A stretch of 35,851 nucleotides of DNA from Bacillota bacterium (GTDB lineage Bacteria > Bacillota > DTU030). Of the stretch, positions 25,616-33,439 are shown one piece after another (the stretch's first letter is position 1; each line of letters begins with the position of its first letter). The translations under genes were made by a program, and so were the position numbers. The notes under the pieces were generated by a model. That model saw only the letters and a list, made by a program, of their open reading frames with translations, had not been told where the DNA came from and searched no databases. The stretch is taken from positions 1 to 35,851 of the forward strand of contig JAAYTH010000031.1 of assembly GCA_012523785.1 (NCBI GenBank), given 5' to 3'.

Positions 25616-26071
25616 TTGGCTTTGACACCACTGGATATTGAAAAGAAGGAGTTTAAGCGTACATTCCGGGGTTATAGTGAGGTGGAGGTTGATGAGTTTT
25701 TAGATCTTATAATAAATGATTATGAAGTATTGTATCGGGAGAATATGGATTATAAGGACCGGAATCAGCACCTGCAGGAGCAGTTGGAACAATACCAACG
25801 CTTGGAAGACACCCTGAAAAATACTCTGGTTATGGCCCAACAGACGGCGGAGGAGGCAAAGGATAATGCTCACCGGGAGGTTGAACTCATAATTAAGGAG
25901 GCCCAGGACAGGGCGGCGGCAATAGTTGCTGAAGCCCAAGATCGGGTACAGGAAATTCTGGGAGATTTTCAGGAAACCAAGCAGGAATTAAAGGTATTTC
26001 AAAGTAAGGTGAAGGTCCTGCTGGAAGCCCAAACTGAAATTTTGCAGGAGCTGGAGGAGGAACTGAAATAA
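25616..26071 (+). CDS. divIVA: DivIVA-family cell polarity and septum protein
   Basis: DivIVA recognises negatively curved membrane at septa and poles and recruits division-site and sporulation factors. The 151-aa protein begins with the lipid-binding domain [30 protein letters not shown] and continues as a nearly uninterrupted coiled coil (about 35-150, heptad-like runs of Leu, Glu, Gln). The start is set at TTG 25616 because the family opens with A-L-T-P-L-D-I and AGGGGGTGA lies five bases upstream; the frame is open further up to ATG 25562 but that part is unlike the family. Confidence 0.95.
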   Translation: MALTPLDIEKKEFKRTFRGYSEVEVDEFLDLIINDYEVLYRENMDYKDRNQHLQEQLEQYQRLEDTLKNTLVMAQQTAEEAKDNAHREVELIIKEAQDRAAAIVAEAQDRVQEILGDFQETKQELKVFQSKVKVLLEAQTEILQELEEELK

Positions 26072-26088
26072 TTCAAAATTTCCGGATG

Positions 26089-26117
26089 TTGTCGCCGAGG
26101 CTTCCTTATGTTATAAT
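26089..26117 (+). promoter_or_regulatory. Sigma-A promoter of rpmE
   Basis: TTGTCG (26089-26094), 17-base spacer, then an extended TGT and TATAAT (26112-26117). One of the best vegetative promoters in the window, 46 bases before the rpmE start. Confidence 0.8.
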
Positions 26118-26163
26118 AGGACAGTCAGTATGGCCCTTAGAATTAGAAATAGAGGTGAACAAG

Positions 26164-26367
26164 ATGAAAAAAGGTATTCATCCGGAATATCACCGCACTA
26201 AAATAACTTGTGCCTGTGGCGCCACCTTTGACACCGGCTCCACCAAAAAAGACCTTAGGGTTGAGATCTGTTCCCGCTGTCATCCCCTCTTTACGGGTCA
26301 GCAGAAGATCGTCGACAGTGGGGGAAGGGTTGATAGATTCCGGAGAAAATATGGTCTTTCCGAATAG
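26164..26367 (+). CDS. rpmE: 50S ribosomal protein L31 (zinc-binding type)
   Basis: L31 bridges the ribosomal subunits. The 67-aa protein starts [19 protein letters not shown] and contains C-x-C (16, 18) and CSRCHP (C-x-x-C) with [20 protein letters not shown], the zinc-coordinating form (C+). The start at 26164 follows AGAGGTGA; an upstream frame from 26086 covers the promoter and is not used. It has its own strong promoter and a downstream terminator, so it is a single-gene unit. Confidence 0.97.
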   Translation: MKKGIHPEYHRTKITCACGATFDTGSTKKDLRVEICSRCHPLFTGQQKIVDSGGRVDRFRRKYGLSE

Positions 26368-26453
26368 CAACTTACGGGCGGAGATGTTTTGTTTATTTAT
26401 GGGGAGGGTGCTTGTATCCCATCTCTGTACTGGCTAAAATAAGGCATTGACCA

Positions 26454-26484
26454 GGGGGGAAAGTAACTTCTATTCCCCTTTTTT
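26454..26484 (+). terminator. Rho-independent terminator after rpmE
   Basis: GGGGAA (26456-26461) pairs with TTCCCC (26473-26478), with six T residues after the stem. It is 86 bases after the rpmE stop. Confidence 0.75.
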
Positions 26485-26552
26485 CGCTGCCCAAGACTTC
26501 TATCATAAAAACTGTGGCTGGGTTTTTTGCGATTAGGGGAGGAGGCTGGCTT

Positions 26553-27425
26553 GTGGGCAAGAAATATTATGGCGGGCAAGCGGTGATTGAGGGTGTAATG
26601 ATGCGGGGGAAGGAAACAGCTGCAGTTGCCGTCCGCAAGCCCAACCAGGAAATTGTCGTGCATAAACTCAATGTCTACCCGGCGGCCAAGCGCTGGCCGG
26701 CCCTAAAGTTACCCATATTGCGTGGGATGGTGGCATTGGTCGAATCTTTAACCATCGGCATGGGTGCCCTGACTTATTCCGCCAACCAAGCGGTGGAAGA
26801 AGGGGAGGAGAAACTCAACGCCAAGGAAATGGCCCTTTCGATGGTTATTGCCCTGGTGGTGGGAGTTGGCCTCTTTATCGTGCTGCCAACGGTTTTGGTG
26901 CGCCTTTTGCGCTTCAAAGAAGTAGAGGGTATCCAAATTGTGTACATGAACCTTCTGGAGGGTGGAATACGTATCGGGATTTTCCTCCTTTATATAATAG
27001 GAATATCCCTCCTCGAGGATGTGCAGCGTTTTTTTGAATACCATGGTGCTGAACACAAGGTAATTCATGCCTTTGAAGCGGGCAAACCCTTGGAAACTGA
27101 CCAGATCCTGGCTATGAGCTCCTTACATCCCCGTTGTGGGACGGCATTTTTACTCTATGTCATGGTTGTCAGTATTTTAGTTTTTTCCTTCCTAGGTTGG
27201 CAGAATATATTTATGCGGATTCTATCCCGCCTGGCTTTTTTACCCCTGGTGGCCGGATTGGCTTATGAGTTGATACGTTGGGGTGGAAGTATAAAGTCAC
27301 CTTTACTGGGTTTGCTCCTGGCACCAGGTCTTTTCTTGCAACGTTTAACTACCAGGGATCCCGACCCTAAACAGATTGAAGTAGCGGTCCGGGCCCTAAA
27401 AGAGGTACTGGCCGAGGAGGAATAA
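26553..27425 (+). CDS. DUF1385 (YqhQ-like) membrane protein
   Basis: Conserved membrane protein of unknown function. The 291-aa product opens with KYYGGQAVIEGVMMRGKE, the DUF1385 hallmark, and has several hydrophobic segments: MVIALVVGVGLFIVLPTVLV, GIRIGIFLLYIIGISLLE and two more in YVMVVSILVFSFLG and LAFLPLVAGLAYELI. The central FEYHGAEHKVIHAFEAGKP with histidine and glutamate residues and SLHPRCGTAF are also conserved, which suggests a metal-site or enzyme-like core. GTG 26553 has GGGGAGGAGG seven bases upstream; an open frame continues to 26514. The rpmE-DUF1385-prfA-prmC order is common in Clostridia. YqhQ is the Bacillus name. Confidence 0.88.
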   Translation: MGKKYYGGQAVIEGVMMRGKETAAVAVRKPNQEIVVHKLNVYPAAKRWPALKLPILRGMVALVESLTIGMGALTYSANQAVEEGEEKLNAKEMALSMVIALVVGVGLFIVLPTVLVRLLRFKEVEGIQIVYMNLLEGGIRIGIFLLYIIGISLLEDVQRFFEYHGAEHKVIHAFEAGKPLETDQILAMSSLHPRCGTAFLLYVMVVSILVFSFLGWQNIFMRILSRLAFLPLVAGLAYELIRWGGSIKSPLLGLLLAPGLFLQRLTTRDPDPKQIEVAVRALKEVLAEEE

Positions 27426-27432
27426 TGACGAG

Positions 27433-27963
27433 ATGAATGTACTTTTTGACCTTTTTTACACCTTTTTTAAAATTGGCCTTTTTACCATCGGTGGCGGTTA
27501 TGCCATGATACCTTTGATAGAAAAAGAGGTCGTTGAAACTCATACCTGGCTTACAATGGAAGAATTTATGGATGTTTTAGCAATTGCTGAGATGACCCCG
27601 GGGCCCATTGCCGTCAATACTGCTACCTTTGTTGGTTATCGTTTGGCCAAGATCCCCGGTGCTTTGATTGGCACCTTGGGGGTAATCTTACCATCCCTGA
27701 TCATCATTACTATAATCGCTGCTTATTTTGCCCATTCCAATGTGCCGGGGCTCCCCCGGGTAAAGGGGGCATTTTTAGCCCTCCGGCCCGCTGTAGTTGG
27801 GTTAATTGCCTCGGCGGTATACAAGCTGGGGAATAGAGGAATCATTGACCTTAGATCAGGAATTGTTGCTGCAATCGTCTTTGGTATATTTACCTATAGC
27901 GGCATTCACCCTATATATATTCTTCTCCTTACGGGGACCTTGGGGGCCTTGTTTTTTACCTAA
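27433..27963 (+). CDS. Single-domain CHR (chromate transport) family protein
   Basis: A 176-aa membrane protein with one CHR domain: FKIGLFTIGGGYAMIPLIE, the conserved MTPGPIAVNTATFVGY and four to five further hydrophobic stretches. Full-length ChrA has two such domains, and short-chain CHR proteins usually occur as two adjacent genes. Here a partner is not seen: DUF1385 precedes and prfA follows. It may act as a homodimer or have its partner elsewhere. Chromate is the founding substrate of the family, but the natural substrate here cannot be read from sequence. It begins 8 bases after DUF1385, probably in one operon. Confidence 0.88.
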   Translation: MNVLFDLFYTFFKIGLFTIGGGYAMIPLIEKEVVETHTWLTMEEFMDVLAIAEMTPGPIAVNTATFVGYRLAKIPGALIGTLGVILPSLIIITIIAAYFAHSNVPGLPRVKGAFLALRPAVVGLIASAVYKLGNRGIIDLRSGIVAAIVFGIFTYSGIHPIYILLLTGTLGALFFT

Positions 27964-28103
27964 ATTCCCCAGATAATTGAAGAAATTGCAGGTTTGTTTT
28001 CCGGGGATGGTGAATGTATGCTCTGGGGGATAGGGAAAATGGTTTTTATTGTTTGTCCCCACAGTTTTCCCCGGGGCTATAAAGTGGTTAGGGGTGATTG
28101 AAA

Positions 28104-29168
28104 ATGTTGGAAAAATTGGCGGAAATGGAAGTGCGCTATAAGGAACTAAGCCTCCTGCTGGCTGATCCCGAGGTTATTGCTAACCAGGCGGAATGGCAAA
28201 AACTCGTTAAAGATCATGCAGGCCTGCAGGAAATAGTCAGTACTTACCGTTCATATAAAGGGGTTCTGGAGGAGATAGGGGATAATCAAGAATTACTTGG
28301 GGATGAACTGGAGGCTGAATTTCGCCAACTGGTGGAGGAGGAACTTGAGGATTTGCTTGAAAAGAAAGAACACTTGGAAGAGGAACTTCAATTGCTGCTG
28401 CTTCCCAAGGACCCTAATGATGATAAGAACGTGATAGTGGAGATTCGCTCCGGGGCCGGGGGGGAGGAGGCTGCCCTCTTTGCCGGTGACCTTTATCGCA
28501 TGTACTCCCGCTATGCTGAATCGCAGCGCTGGAAGACGGATATTATTGACGCCAGTCCCACTGATATCGGGGGCTTTAAGGAGATCATCTTTGTGCTGGA
28601 AGGAAAGGGGGCCTATAGCCGACTCAAGTATGAGAGTGGGGTGCATCGGGTGCAGCGTATTCCTACTACTGAATCCGGAGGTAGAATCCATACTTCGACG
28701 GTGACGGTAGCAGTTCTGCCCGAGGCGGAGGAGGTGGAAGTAGAGATAAATCCCAATGAATTGCGGATAGACACCTTTTGTTCCAGCGGCCCCGGGGGGC
28801 AAAGTGTAAATACTACTTATTCAGCCGTCCGCATTACCCACCTGCCCACCGGGTTGGTAGTATCCTGCCAGGATGAAAAATCCCAGCATAAAAACCGGGA
28901 CAAAGCAATGCGGGTGCTCCGGGCCCGTCTTTTTGACCGGGCCCTGGAAACCCAAAGGGCGGAAGTTGATGAGGCCCGCCGGGTACAGGTGGGAACAGGG
29001 GATAGAAGTGAACGTATCCGCACCTATAATTATCCCCAGGGGAGGGTTACAGACCATCGCATTGGCCTTACTTTGCATAAGTTGGAACAGGTTCTGGATG
29101 GTTCCCTGGATGAAATTGTTGATGTTCTGGTAACTAATGCTCAGGCGGAAAAGTTAAAGGTGGGTTGA
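28104..29168 (+). CDS. prfA: Peptide chain release factor 1
   Basis: RF1 recognises UAA and UAG stop codons and triggers peptide release. The 354-aa protein has the N-terminal coiled-coil domain, the PCRF domain with [21 protein letters not shown], a codon-recognition region [20 protein letters not shown] with the RF1-type P-A-x-T equivalent nearby, and the catalytic G231-G232-Q233 in [11 protein letters not shown]. It ends with [23 protein letters not shown] 28104 is six bases after AGGGGTGA. prmC, its modifying enzyme, follows within three bases. Confidence 0.97.
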   Translation: MLEKLAEMEVRYKELSLLLADPEVIANQAEWQKLVKDHAGLQEIVSTYRSYKGVLEEIGDNQELLGDELEAEFRQLVEEELEDLLEKKEHLEEELQLLLLPKDPNDDKNVIVEIRSGAGGEEAALFAGDLYRMYSRYAESQRWKTDIIDASPTDIGGFKEIIFVLEGKGAYSRLKYESGVHRVQRIPTTESGGRIHTSTVTVAVLPEAEEVEVEINPNELRIDTFCSSGPGGQSVNTTYSAVRITHLPTGLVVSCQDEKSQHKNRDKAMRVLRARLFDRALETQRAEVDEARRVQVGTGDRSERIRTYNYPQGRVTDHRIGLTLHKLEQVLDGSLDEIVDVLVTNAQAEKLKVG

Positions 29169-29170
29169 GG

Positions 29171-30061
29171 ATGATAACGCGGCGGGAGGCCCTGAAGTTG
29201 GGTAAAGAAACACTTAAAACTGCTAATGCACGCAGGGATGCAGAGGTTTTATTAATGCACCTGTTACGGGAAAGCCGGGCCGAACTTTACCGCAACATGG
29301 ATAAAGAGGTACCGGCTTTATTATTATCCCGCTACCGCGAACTTCTGGCCCGCCGGTTGAAAGGACACCCCATCCAATATTTGACTGGTTATAGAGAGTT
29401 TATGGGCCTGGATTTTATGGTAACCAAGGATGTCCTGATACCCCGTCCCGAAACGGAAATTTTGGTGGAATTGGCAATGGACCTGATACAAAATAAAATA
29501 AAAGCGGCAGATAAAAAAAACGATATTCCACTAATCACTGCCGTTGACCTGGGTACCGGTTGTGGTGTCATCGCCATCAGTTTAGCCAAATTTCTAGCTG
29601 GGATAATGATTTATGCCCTGGATGTTTCCCGGGCCGCCCTGGCTGTTGCCCGGGAAAATGCCCGGCTACAAGGGGTATCGGACCGCATTACCTTTCTCGG
29701 GGGGGATTTTTTAACCCCCCTAAATGCAAAATCAAATTATGCCGGGATCGATTTCCTCCTCTCCAACCCTCCTTATATTCCCTCTGAAGAACTAGCCAAG
29801 TTATCTCCCCAGGTGCGGAATTTTGAACCCCACCAGGCTTTAGATGGGGGTGGGGATGGTTTGGATTTTTATCGGCGAATAGCCTCTGAGGCCCCGAGTT
29901 ATCTTCGCCCGGGGGGCTGGCTTGTGGTGGAAATAGGACAGGGTCAGATGGCAACAGTCGAGGAAATCCTAGAGGGCAGTGGAATTTTTACTTTTTTCCA
30001 GGTTGCCCCGGATTTAGCCGGGATACCCCGGGTTATTGCTGCAAAAAGGGGCGACCAATAA
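29171..30061 (+). CDS. prmC: Release factor glutamine methyltransferase PrmC
   Basis: Methylates the glutamine of the GGQ motif in RF1 and RF2, increasing termination efficiency. The 296-aa protein shows the N-terminal helical domain with QYLTGYREFMGLDF, the motif VLIPRPETEILVELA, the SAM-binding VDLGTGCGVIAISLAKF, and the catalytic N199-P-P-Y202. Its first codon lies two bases after the prfA stop, so the RF1 gene and its modifier are coupled. TTG 29165 is an alternative start overlapping prfA. Confidence 0.96.
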   Translation: MITRREALKLGKETLKTANARRDAEVLLMHLLRESRAELYRNMDKEVPALLLSRYRELLARRLKGHPIQYLTGYREFMGLDFMVTKDVLIPRPETEILVELAMDLIQNKIKAADKKNDIPLITAVDLGTGCGVIAISLAKFLAGIMIYALDVSRAALAVARENARLQGVSDRITFLGGDFLTPLNAKSNYAGIDFLLSNPPYIPSEELAKLSPQVRNFEPHQALDGGGDGLDFYRRIASEAPSYLRPGGWLVVEIGQGQMATVEEILEGSGIFTFFQVAPDLAGIPRVIAAKRGDQ

Positions 30062-30201
30062 AATCGTATTCATAGGATAGGGCCTTGTGCTAATAAAATC
30101 CTTATTCTGGTTTATAATAGATAAAGAACAAGTGGAAAGGAGCGGGGGGCGCCTTTCATTTGCCTGCTAGACAATGCCCTGCCAGCGGGACATGGATTGC
30201 C

Positions 30202-30471
30202 CTAGGGGCGGCTTGCCACCAGGATAAGGAGAATGCCGAGGAGCAGAAGTGCTATTTTGTTGGGGGTAATACGTCCCAAAAGGCCCACTAAACCCAGGCC
30301 GCTGACTAAAAGAAATATCAATGGCCCCAAAAGTCCCAACAGGGCGTTAATTCGAAAGGCCGTCTCCACCCTTTTAAAGGCTAACATCAGAAAGGCCCCG
30401 GTTAGTTCGAAACTACCGGCCAGGAGCCGGGTCAGAGCCATGACAATAACAAGTTTATCAGGGGATTTCAT
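30202..30471 (-). CDS. YqhV-like (DUF2619) small membrane protein
   Basis: An 89-aa protein with three hydrophobic helices, of the DUF2619 family (Bacillus YqhV). Matching features are the MALTRLLAGSFELTGAFLML start, KRVETAFRINALLGLLGPLIFL and a hydrophobic C-terminus. Function is unknown; YqhV is known from sporulation neighbourhoods. The start at 30471 is eight bases from AAGGAGGT on the minus strand. It is the only minus-strand gene between 1 and 33900 and is divergent from the FAD oxidoreductase unit. No clear terminator follows; 30062-30201 contains a TATAAT at 30113-30118 on the plus strand without a properly placed -35. Confidence 0.75.
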   Translation of the reverse strand: MKSPDKLVIVMALTRLLAGSFELTGAFLMLAFKRVETAFRINALLGLLGPLIFLLVSGLGLVGLLGRITPNKIALLLLGILLILVASRP

Positions 30472-30708
30472 TTTGTTACCTCCTTGGGGACAATGGTGCA
30501 CTTTGCTTTATTTATATTCGGGGAAAATAGAAATTAAACCTGAGTAAATCGTGAAGCATAGAAGGGCCTGAAATAACATTTGGATTTCCATATGTTTGGG
30601 GTCTAGGAATGCGGCGCCTTTTATTATTAGCGGAAATTTGTAGCCTGTATGGATTTATTTGCTAACAAGATAAAATTAATCCTTTAGGCAGGTATTAGCG
30701 GCCTCTTT

Positions 30709-30722
30709 GTTGAATATTCAAC
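30709..30722. promoter_or_regulatory. Perfect 14-bp palindrome, candidate operator
   Basis: GTTGAATATTCAAC is a perfect inverted repeat. It sits just upstream of a candidate -35 (30726) for the FAD oxidoreductase unit, a usual place for a regulator site. The half-site spacing does not match an FNR/CRP box. The bound protein is unknown. Confidence 0.5.
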
Positions 30723-30725
30723 CGT

Positions 30726-30754
30726 TTGAAAGTATTCCTTTTCGTTTATTTAAC
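30726..30754 (+). promoter_or_regulatory. Candidate promoter of the FAD oxidoreductase unit
   Basis: TTGAAA (30726-30731) and TTTAAC (30749-30754) are 17 bases apart. Transcription would start near 30761 and give a leader of about 200 bases before the start codon. The -10 matches the consensus at four of six positions. Confidence 0.45.
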
Positions 30755-30811
30755 GGGGTGCGCCGACCAATAGCCCGGGAAAAATATTATGGAAAGGGGG
30801 TACAAATTCTT

Positions 30812-30920
30812 CTTTCGGCCCAAAGGAAAAAGGCGATGCCTGAGGACCGAAGGGTGGGTGTGGTACCGTCACGGAAGGATTTGCTGTTACTGGGGGGAAG
30901 GGGAAAAGGTGGCAGATCCT
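30812..30920 (+). promoter_or_regulatory. Structured 5' leader, candidate cis-regulatory RNA
   Basis: Three local stems can form. Stem one is CTTTCGG (30812-30818) with CCGAAGG (30847-30853), enclosing a small AGGC-GAT-GCCT hairpin (30831-30841). Stem two is CCG-TCA-CGG (30866-30874). Stem three is AGGATTTGC (30876-30884) with GCAGATCCT (30912-30920), nine pairs including one G-U. The leader has no convincing coding frame and I do not recognise it as a known riboswitch. No terminator with a T run follows, so any control would be translational or by a protein. The rest of 30472-30964 shows nothing further beyond the palindrome and promoter listed separately. Confidence 0.4.
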
Positions 30921-30964
30921 GTGGGCAGTGATAATAATTTGAGACGGAACTGAGGTGTTGTCCA

Positions 30965-32230
30965 TTGCAAAACAGGAAAGTGGATATTGTGGTGGTTGGT
31001 GGTGGGCCGGCGGGAATGAGTGCTGCTTTATCTGCCTGGGAACAGGGTATACGCGATGTTCTTATTATAGAACGGGATGATGAATTGGGCGGCATACTGA
31101 ATCAATGCATACACCCAGGTTTTGGTCTCCATCTTTTTAAGAAAGAAATGACCGGGCCCGAATACGCCGAGTATTATATAAATAAGCTCCGGGAATGTAA
31201 CGGTATTTCCACCCTAATGAACACTATGGTTCTGGATATAACAACGGACCGGAGGATAATTGCACTTAACCGTACAGAGGGGTTGTTGGAGATAGAGGCG
31301 GGTGCCATTATTCTGGCCATGGGCTGCCGGGAACGACCCCGGGGAGGGATACCGGGTATGCGTCCCGCAGGAATATATACCGCCGGTTTGGCTCAGCGGC
31401 TTATGAACATTGAAGGCTTCCTACCGGGCAAAGAAATTGTAATGTTGGGCTCGGGGGATATTGGGCTGATCATGGCTAGGCGGATGACCTTAGAAGGTGC
31501 AAAGGTGAAGGCGGTTTTGGCACGGCGCCCCTATGCGTCGGGTCTGAAACGAAATGTTGCCCAGTGTCTTGATGATTACGATATTCCCCTTTTAGTACGA
31601 CATAATATTATTGCCATCCACGGGGAGGAACGGGTGACGGGTGTTACTATCTGCCGTCTCGACGAGGAAGGTAAGCCCCGGCTGGAAACGGCTGAACTGG
31701 TGCCCTGTGATACTGTCCTTCTTTCCCTGGGTTTGATCCCGGAGACCGAACTTTGCCGTTCGGCCGGTATAGAGCTTGATCCGGTAACCAATGGTCCGGT
31801 TGTCGATGAAAATATGATGACAAAAACCCCCGGTGTCTTTGGCTGTGGAAATGTAGTACATGTCCATGATGTGGTGGATTTTGTGACCATGGAAGGTGAA
31901 AAGGCCGGGCTAGGTGCTGCCCGCTATGTCCGGGAAGGTTTGGTGCCGGCTAAACAAATTTATTTTCATGGTGGCCGCAACGTGCGTTATGTTGTACCTC
32001 AGGTGGCTGATCCTACTGCAAAAGAAGGAATTACCGTTTCTTTCCGTGTTAGCAACATTGAAAGGAACGTCCGTGCTCATATTTCAGTGGAGGGCAGGAA
32101 ATTGAAAAGCAGGAAATTCCGTATTGTATTGCCCAGTGAAATGATCAGGATAGATATGGATCCAGAGATACTTTCCACAATAACCCCGGGATCAGAGGTT
32201 GAAGTTGCGGTGGAAGGGGAGGCGGTCTAG
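30965..32230 (+). CDS. NAD(P)/FAD-dependent oxidoreductase (glycerol-3-phosphate dehydrogenase-associated type)
   Basis: A flavoprotein of 421 aa. The N-terminus has the FAD-binding dinucleotide motif VVGGGPAGMSAALSA at about 9-23, and a second nucleotide-binding motif MLGSGDIGLIMARRM at about 160. A conserved stretch GGILNQCIHPGFGLHLFKKEMTGPEYAEYY follows the first motif. The C-terminal FAD-binding GVFGCGNVVHVHDVVDFV is present. This subfamily usually lies beside an anaerobic glycerol-3-phosphate dehydrogenase (glpA-like) and a DUF1667 gene. Here DUF1667 follows directly but no dehydrogenase is present in the window. The start is a TTG with GAGGTG about eight bases upstream. Exact substrate unknown. 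Confidence 0.85.
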   Translation: MQNRKVDIVVVGGGPAGMSAALSAWEQGIRDVLIIERDDELGGILNQCIHPGFGLHLFKKEMTGPEYAEYYINKLRECNGISTLMNTMVLDITTDRRIIALNRTEGLLEIEAGAIILAMGCRERPRGGIPGMRPAGIYTAGLAQRLMNIEGFLPGKEIVMLGSGDIGLIMARRMTLEGAKVKAVLARRPYASGLKRNVAQCLDDYDIPLLVRHNIIAIHGEERVTGVTICRLDEEGKPRLETAELVPCDTVLLSLGLIPETELCRSAGIELDPVTNGPVVDENMMTKTPGVFGCGNVVHVHDVVDFVTMEGEKAGLGAARYVREGLVPAKQIYFHGGRNVRYVVPQVADPTAKEGITVSFRVSNIERNVRAHISVEGRKLKSRKFRIVLPSEMIRIDMDPEILSTITPGSEVEVAVEGEAV

Positions 32231-32620
32231 GTGAAAAGGGAAAAGAAAGAAATAACCTGTATTGTCTGTCCGGTTGGCTGCCTAATGGAGGTAATCATAG
32301 AAGATGGCAAAGTAGTTGAGGTAAGGGGTAATGAATGCAAGCGGGGTGTGGATTATGCCCACCAGGAGGCTATAATGACGAAGCGGACCTTAACTACTAC
32401 CGTGAGGGTTAAGGGCGGTCTCCTCCCTCTGGCTCCGGTTAAAACCCATCTACCAGTTCCCAAGAGAAAAATTAAGGCCATTACTGAACTAATAGCCCAG
32501 GTTGAAGTAGAGGCTCCGGTTGCAATTGACGAAATAATTGTAGCTGATGTCTTGGGCACCGGGGCTAATATTGTTGCTACCAGGAGTATACCTGCTAAAG
32601 TTGAGGATGCGGTGGGTTAA
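32231..32620 (+). CDS. DUF1667 cysteine-cluster protein, partner of the FAD oxidoreductase
   Basis: A 129-aa protein that begins with a C-x-x-C-x-x-x-C motif (C10, C13, C17) and a fourth cysteine at C36 (NECKRG), a likely iron-sulfur or zinc site resembling the N-terminal cluster domain of molybdopterin oxidoreductases. The rest has TTTVRVKGGLLPLAPVKT, the DUF1667 core. Its GTG start is immediately after the oxidoreductase stop codon, so the two are almost certainly co-translated and work together. An electron-transfer subunit is the likely role, inferred. Confidence 0.85.
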   Translation: MKREKKEITCIVCPVGCLMEVIIEDGKVVEVRGNECKRGVDYAHQEAIMTKRTLTTTVRVKGGLLPLAPVKTHLPVPKRKIKAITELIAQVEVEAPVAIDEIIVADVLGTGANIVATRSIPAKVEDAVG

Positions 32621-32645
32621 CTACCGTCTGCAGCAGTTAGAATTA

Positions 32646-32694
32646 AAAAAGGCCGCGCCCGGATCTTGATTTACTCCGCAAATACAGCCTTTTT
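32646..32694 (+). terminator. Possible terminator after the DUF1667 gene
   Basis: AAAAAGGC (32646-32653) pairs with GCCTTTTT (32687-32694) around a loop of 33 bases. The long loop makes this weaker than a classical terminator. Confidence 0.35.
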
Positions 32695-32743
32695 GTGGGT
32701 ATTAGATTAGACAATAATCAAAGGGCGGACGGGAGGGAAAAAA

Positions 32744-33334
32744 ATGTCCTTTGGCAAGGGATATGTTCAGGTTTATACTGGTAACGGCAAGGGTAAAACT
32801 ACCGCTGCCATTGGGTTGGCAATCCGGGCCTTGGGGGCCGATAAAAGGGTCCTTTTTCTCCAGTTTATGAAGGATAAGACTTACAGTGAGCATAATTTAC
32901 TCCCCCATGTATCACCTGCCATTACATTACATACCCTGGGAAAACCCTTCTTTGTTGCCCGGGAAGGTGATATTGATGAGGAGAGTTTGGAGAAATGGAA
33001 GGATCGGATAGTAATATTTCCCCCGGGCCAGCCGCCTCAGGAATATGTTGATCTTCTTGCGAAGGGGCTTGAAATGGCAAAGGAAGCCTTAAATGGTGGG
33101 GATTATGATCTGGTTGTATTAGATGAAATTAATGTGGCCCTGCACTACGGGTTGATTGCAACTAGGGATGTTTTGGCGGCACTGCGAGGGAAACGGAAGG
33201 GGGTAGAAGTGGTCCTTACCGGTAGAAATGCACCACCGGAAATTATCGAATATGCTGATTTAGTAACGGAGATGCGGGAAATAAAGCATTATTATGAGCA
33301 GGGTATCAATGCCCGCAGGGGTATTGAAAGTTAG
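32744..33334 (+). CDS. cobO: Cob(I)yrinic acid a,c-diamide adenosyltransferase (CobO/BtuR)
   Basis: Transfers the adenosyl group of ATP to reduced corrinoids in coenzyme B12 synthesis or salvage. The 196-aa protein has the P-loop G13-N-G-K-G-K-T-T20, FLQFMKD, VVLDEINVALHYGLI with the conserved acidic residues, VVLTGRNAPPEI and a C-terminal EIKHYYEQGINARRGIES that matches the ATP-gripping tail of the family. A GGGAGGG site lies just upstream. No other corrinoid genes are in the window and no cobalamin riboswitch was seen before it, so a salvage or stand-alone role is likely. Confidence 0.94.
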   Translation: MSFGKGYVQVYTGNGKGKTTAAIGLAIRALGADKRVLFLQFMKDKTYSEHNLLPHVSPAITLHTLGKPFFVAREGDIDEESLEKWKDRIVIFPPGQPPQEYVDLLAKGLEMAKEALNGGDYDLVVLDEINVALHYGLIATRDVLAALRGKRKGVEVVLTGRNAPPEIIEYADLVTEMREIKHYYEQGINARRGIES

Positions 33335-33351
33335 AAAATGAAAACAAACAG

Positions 33352-33429
33352 CCTCCGGAAGATGTTTTTACTAATAATTTTAGTTTGAAGTTAGCATGCT
33401 AACTAGGCATTGAAATATATTTCCGGAGG
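33352..33429 (+). promoter_or_regulatory. Inverted repeat that can mask the ribosome site of the AbrB-like gene
   Basis: CCTCCGGAA (33352-33360) is the exact reverse complement of TTCCGGAGG (33421-33429), which includes the first half of the GGAGGAGG ribosome site of the AbrB-like gene. The two are 60 bases apart. In a transcript containing both, for example readthrough from cobO, the ribosome site could be sequestered. Chance is possible for a nine-base pair of this composition. Confidence 0.4.
33389..33404. promoter_or_regulatory. Perfect 16-bp palindrome, candidate operator
   Basis: AGTTAGCATGCTAACT is a perfect inverted repeat, 36 bases before the AbrB-like start codon and nested between the arms of the ribosome-site inverted repeat. 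It is a strong candidate operator for autoregulation by the AbrB-like protein, or a hairpin in the leader. Confidence 0.55.
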
Positions 33430-33439
33430 AGGTAAAATT

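Noticed and set aside
30062-30201. Promoter at TATAAT 30113-30118 for a small RNA
   Set aside because: The only -35-like hexamer (TTGTGC, 30085) is 22 bases away and no terminator or structured RNA follows.
30233-30547. Plus-strand frame of 104 codons opposite yqhV
   Set aside because: It is rich in Arg and Pro, has no ribosome site, and is the shadow of the three-helix minus-strand protein.
30709-30722. FNR/CRP-type site
   Set aside because: The TTGA and TCAA halves are separated by four bases here, not the six of an FNR box.
30850-30876. T-box-like sequence around TGGTACCG
   Set aside because: A T-box needs a stem I specifier loop and a terminator with the antiterminator bulge; neither is seen, and the downstream gene is not an amino acid or tRNA gene.
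30707-30931. Open frame of 74 codons upstream of the FAD oxidoreductase
   Set aside because: It has no ribosome site, unusual composition, no family resemblance, and overlaps the palindrome, the promoter candidate and the structured leader.
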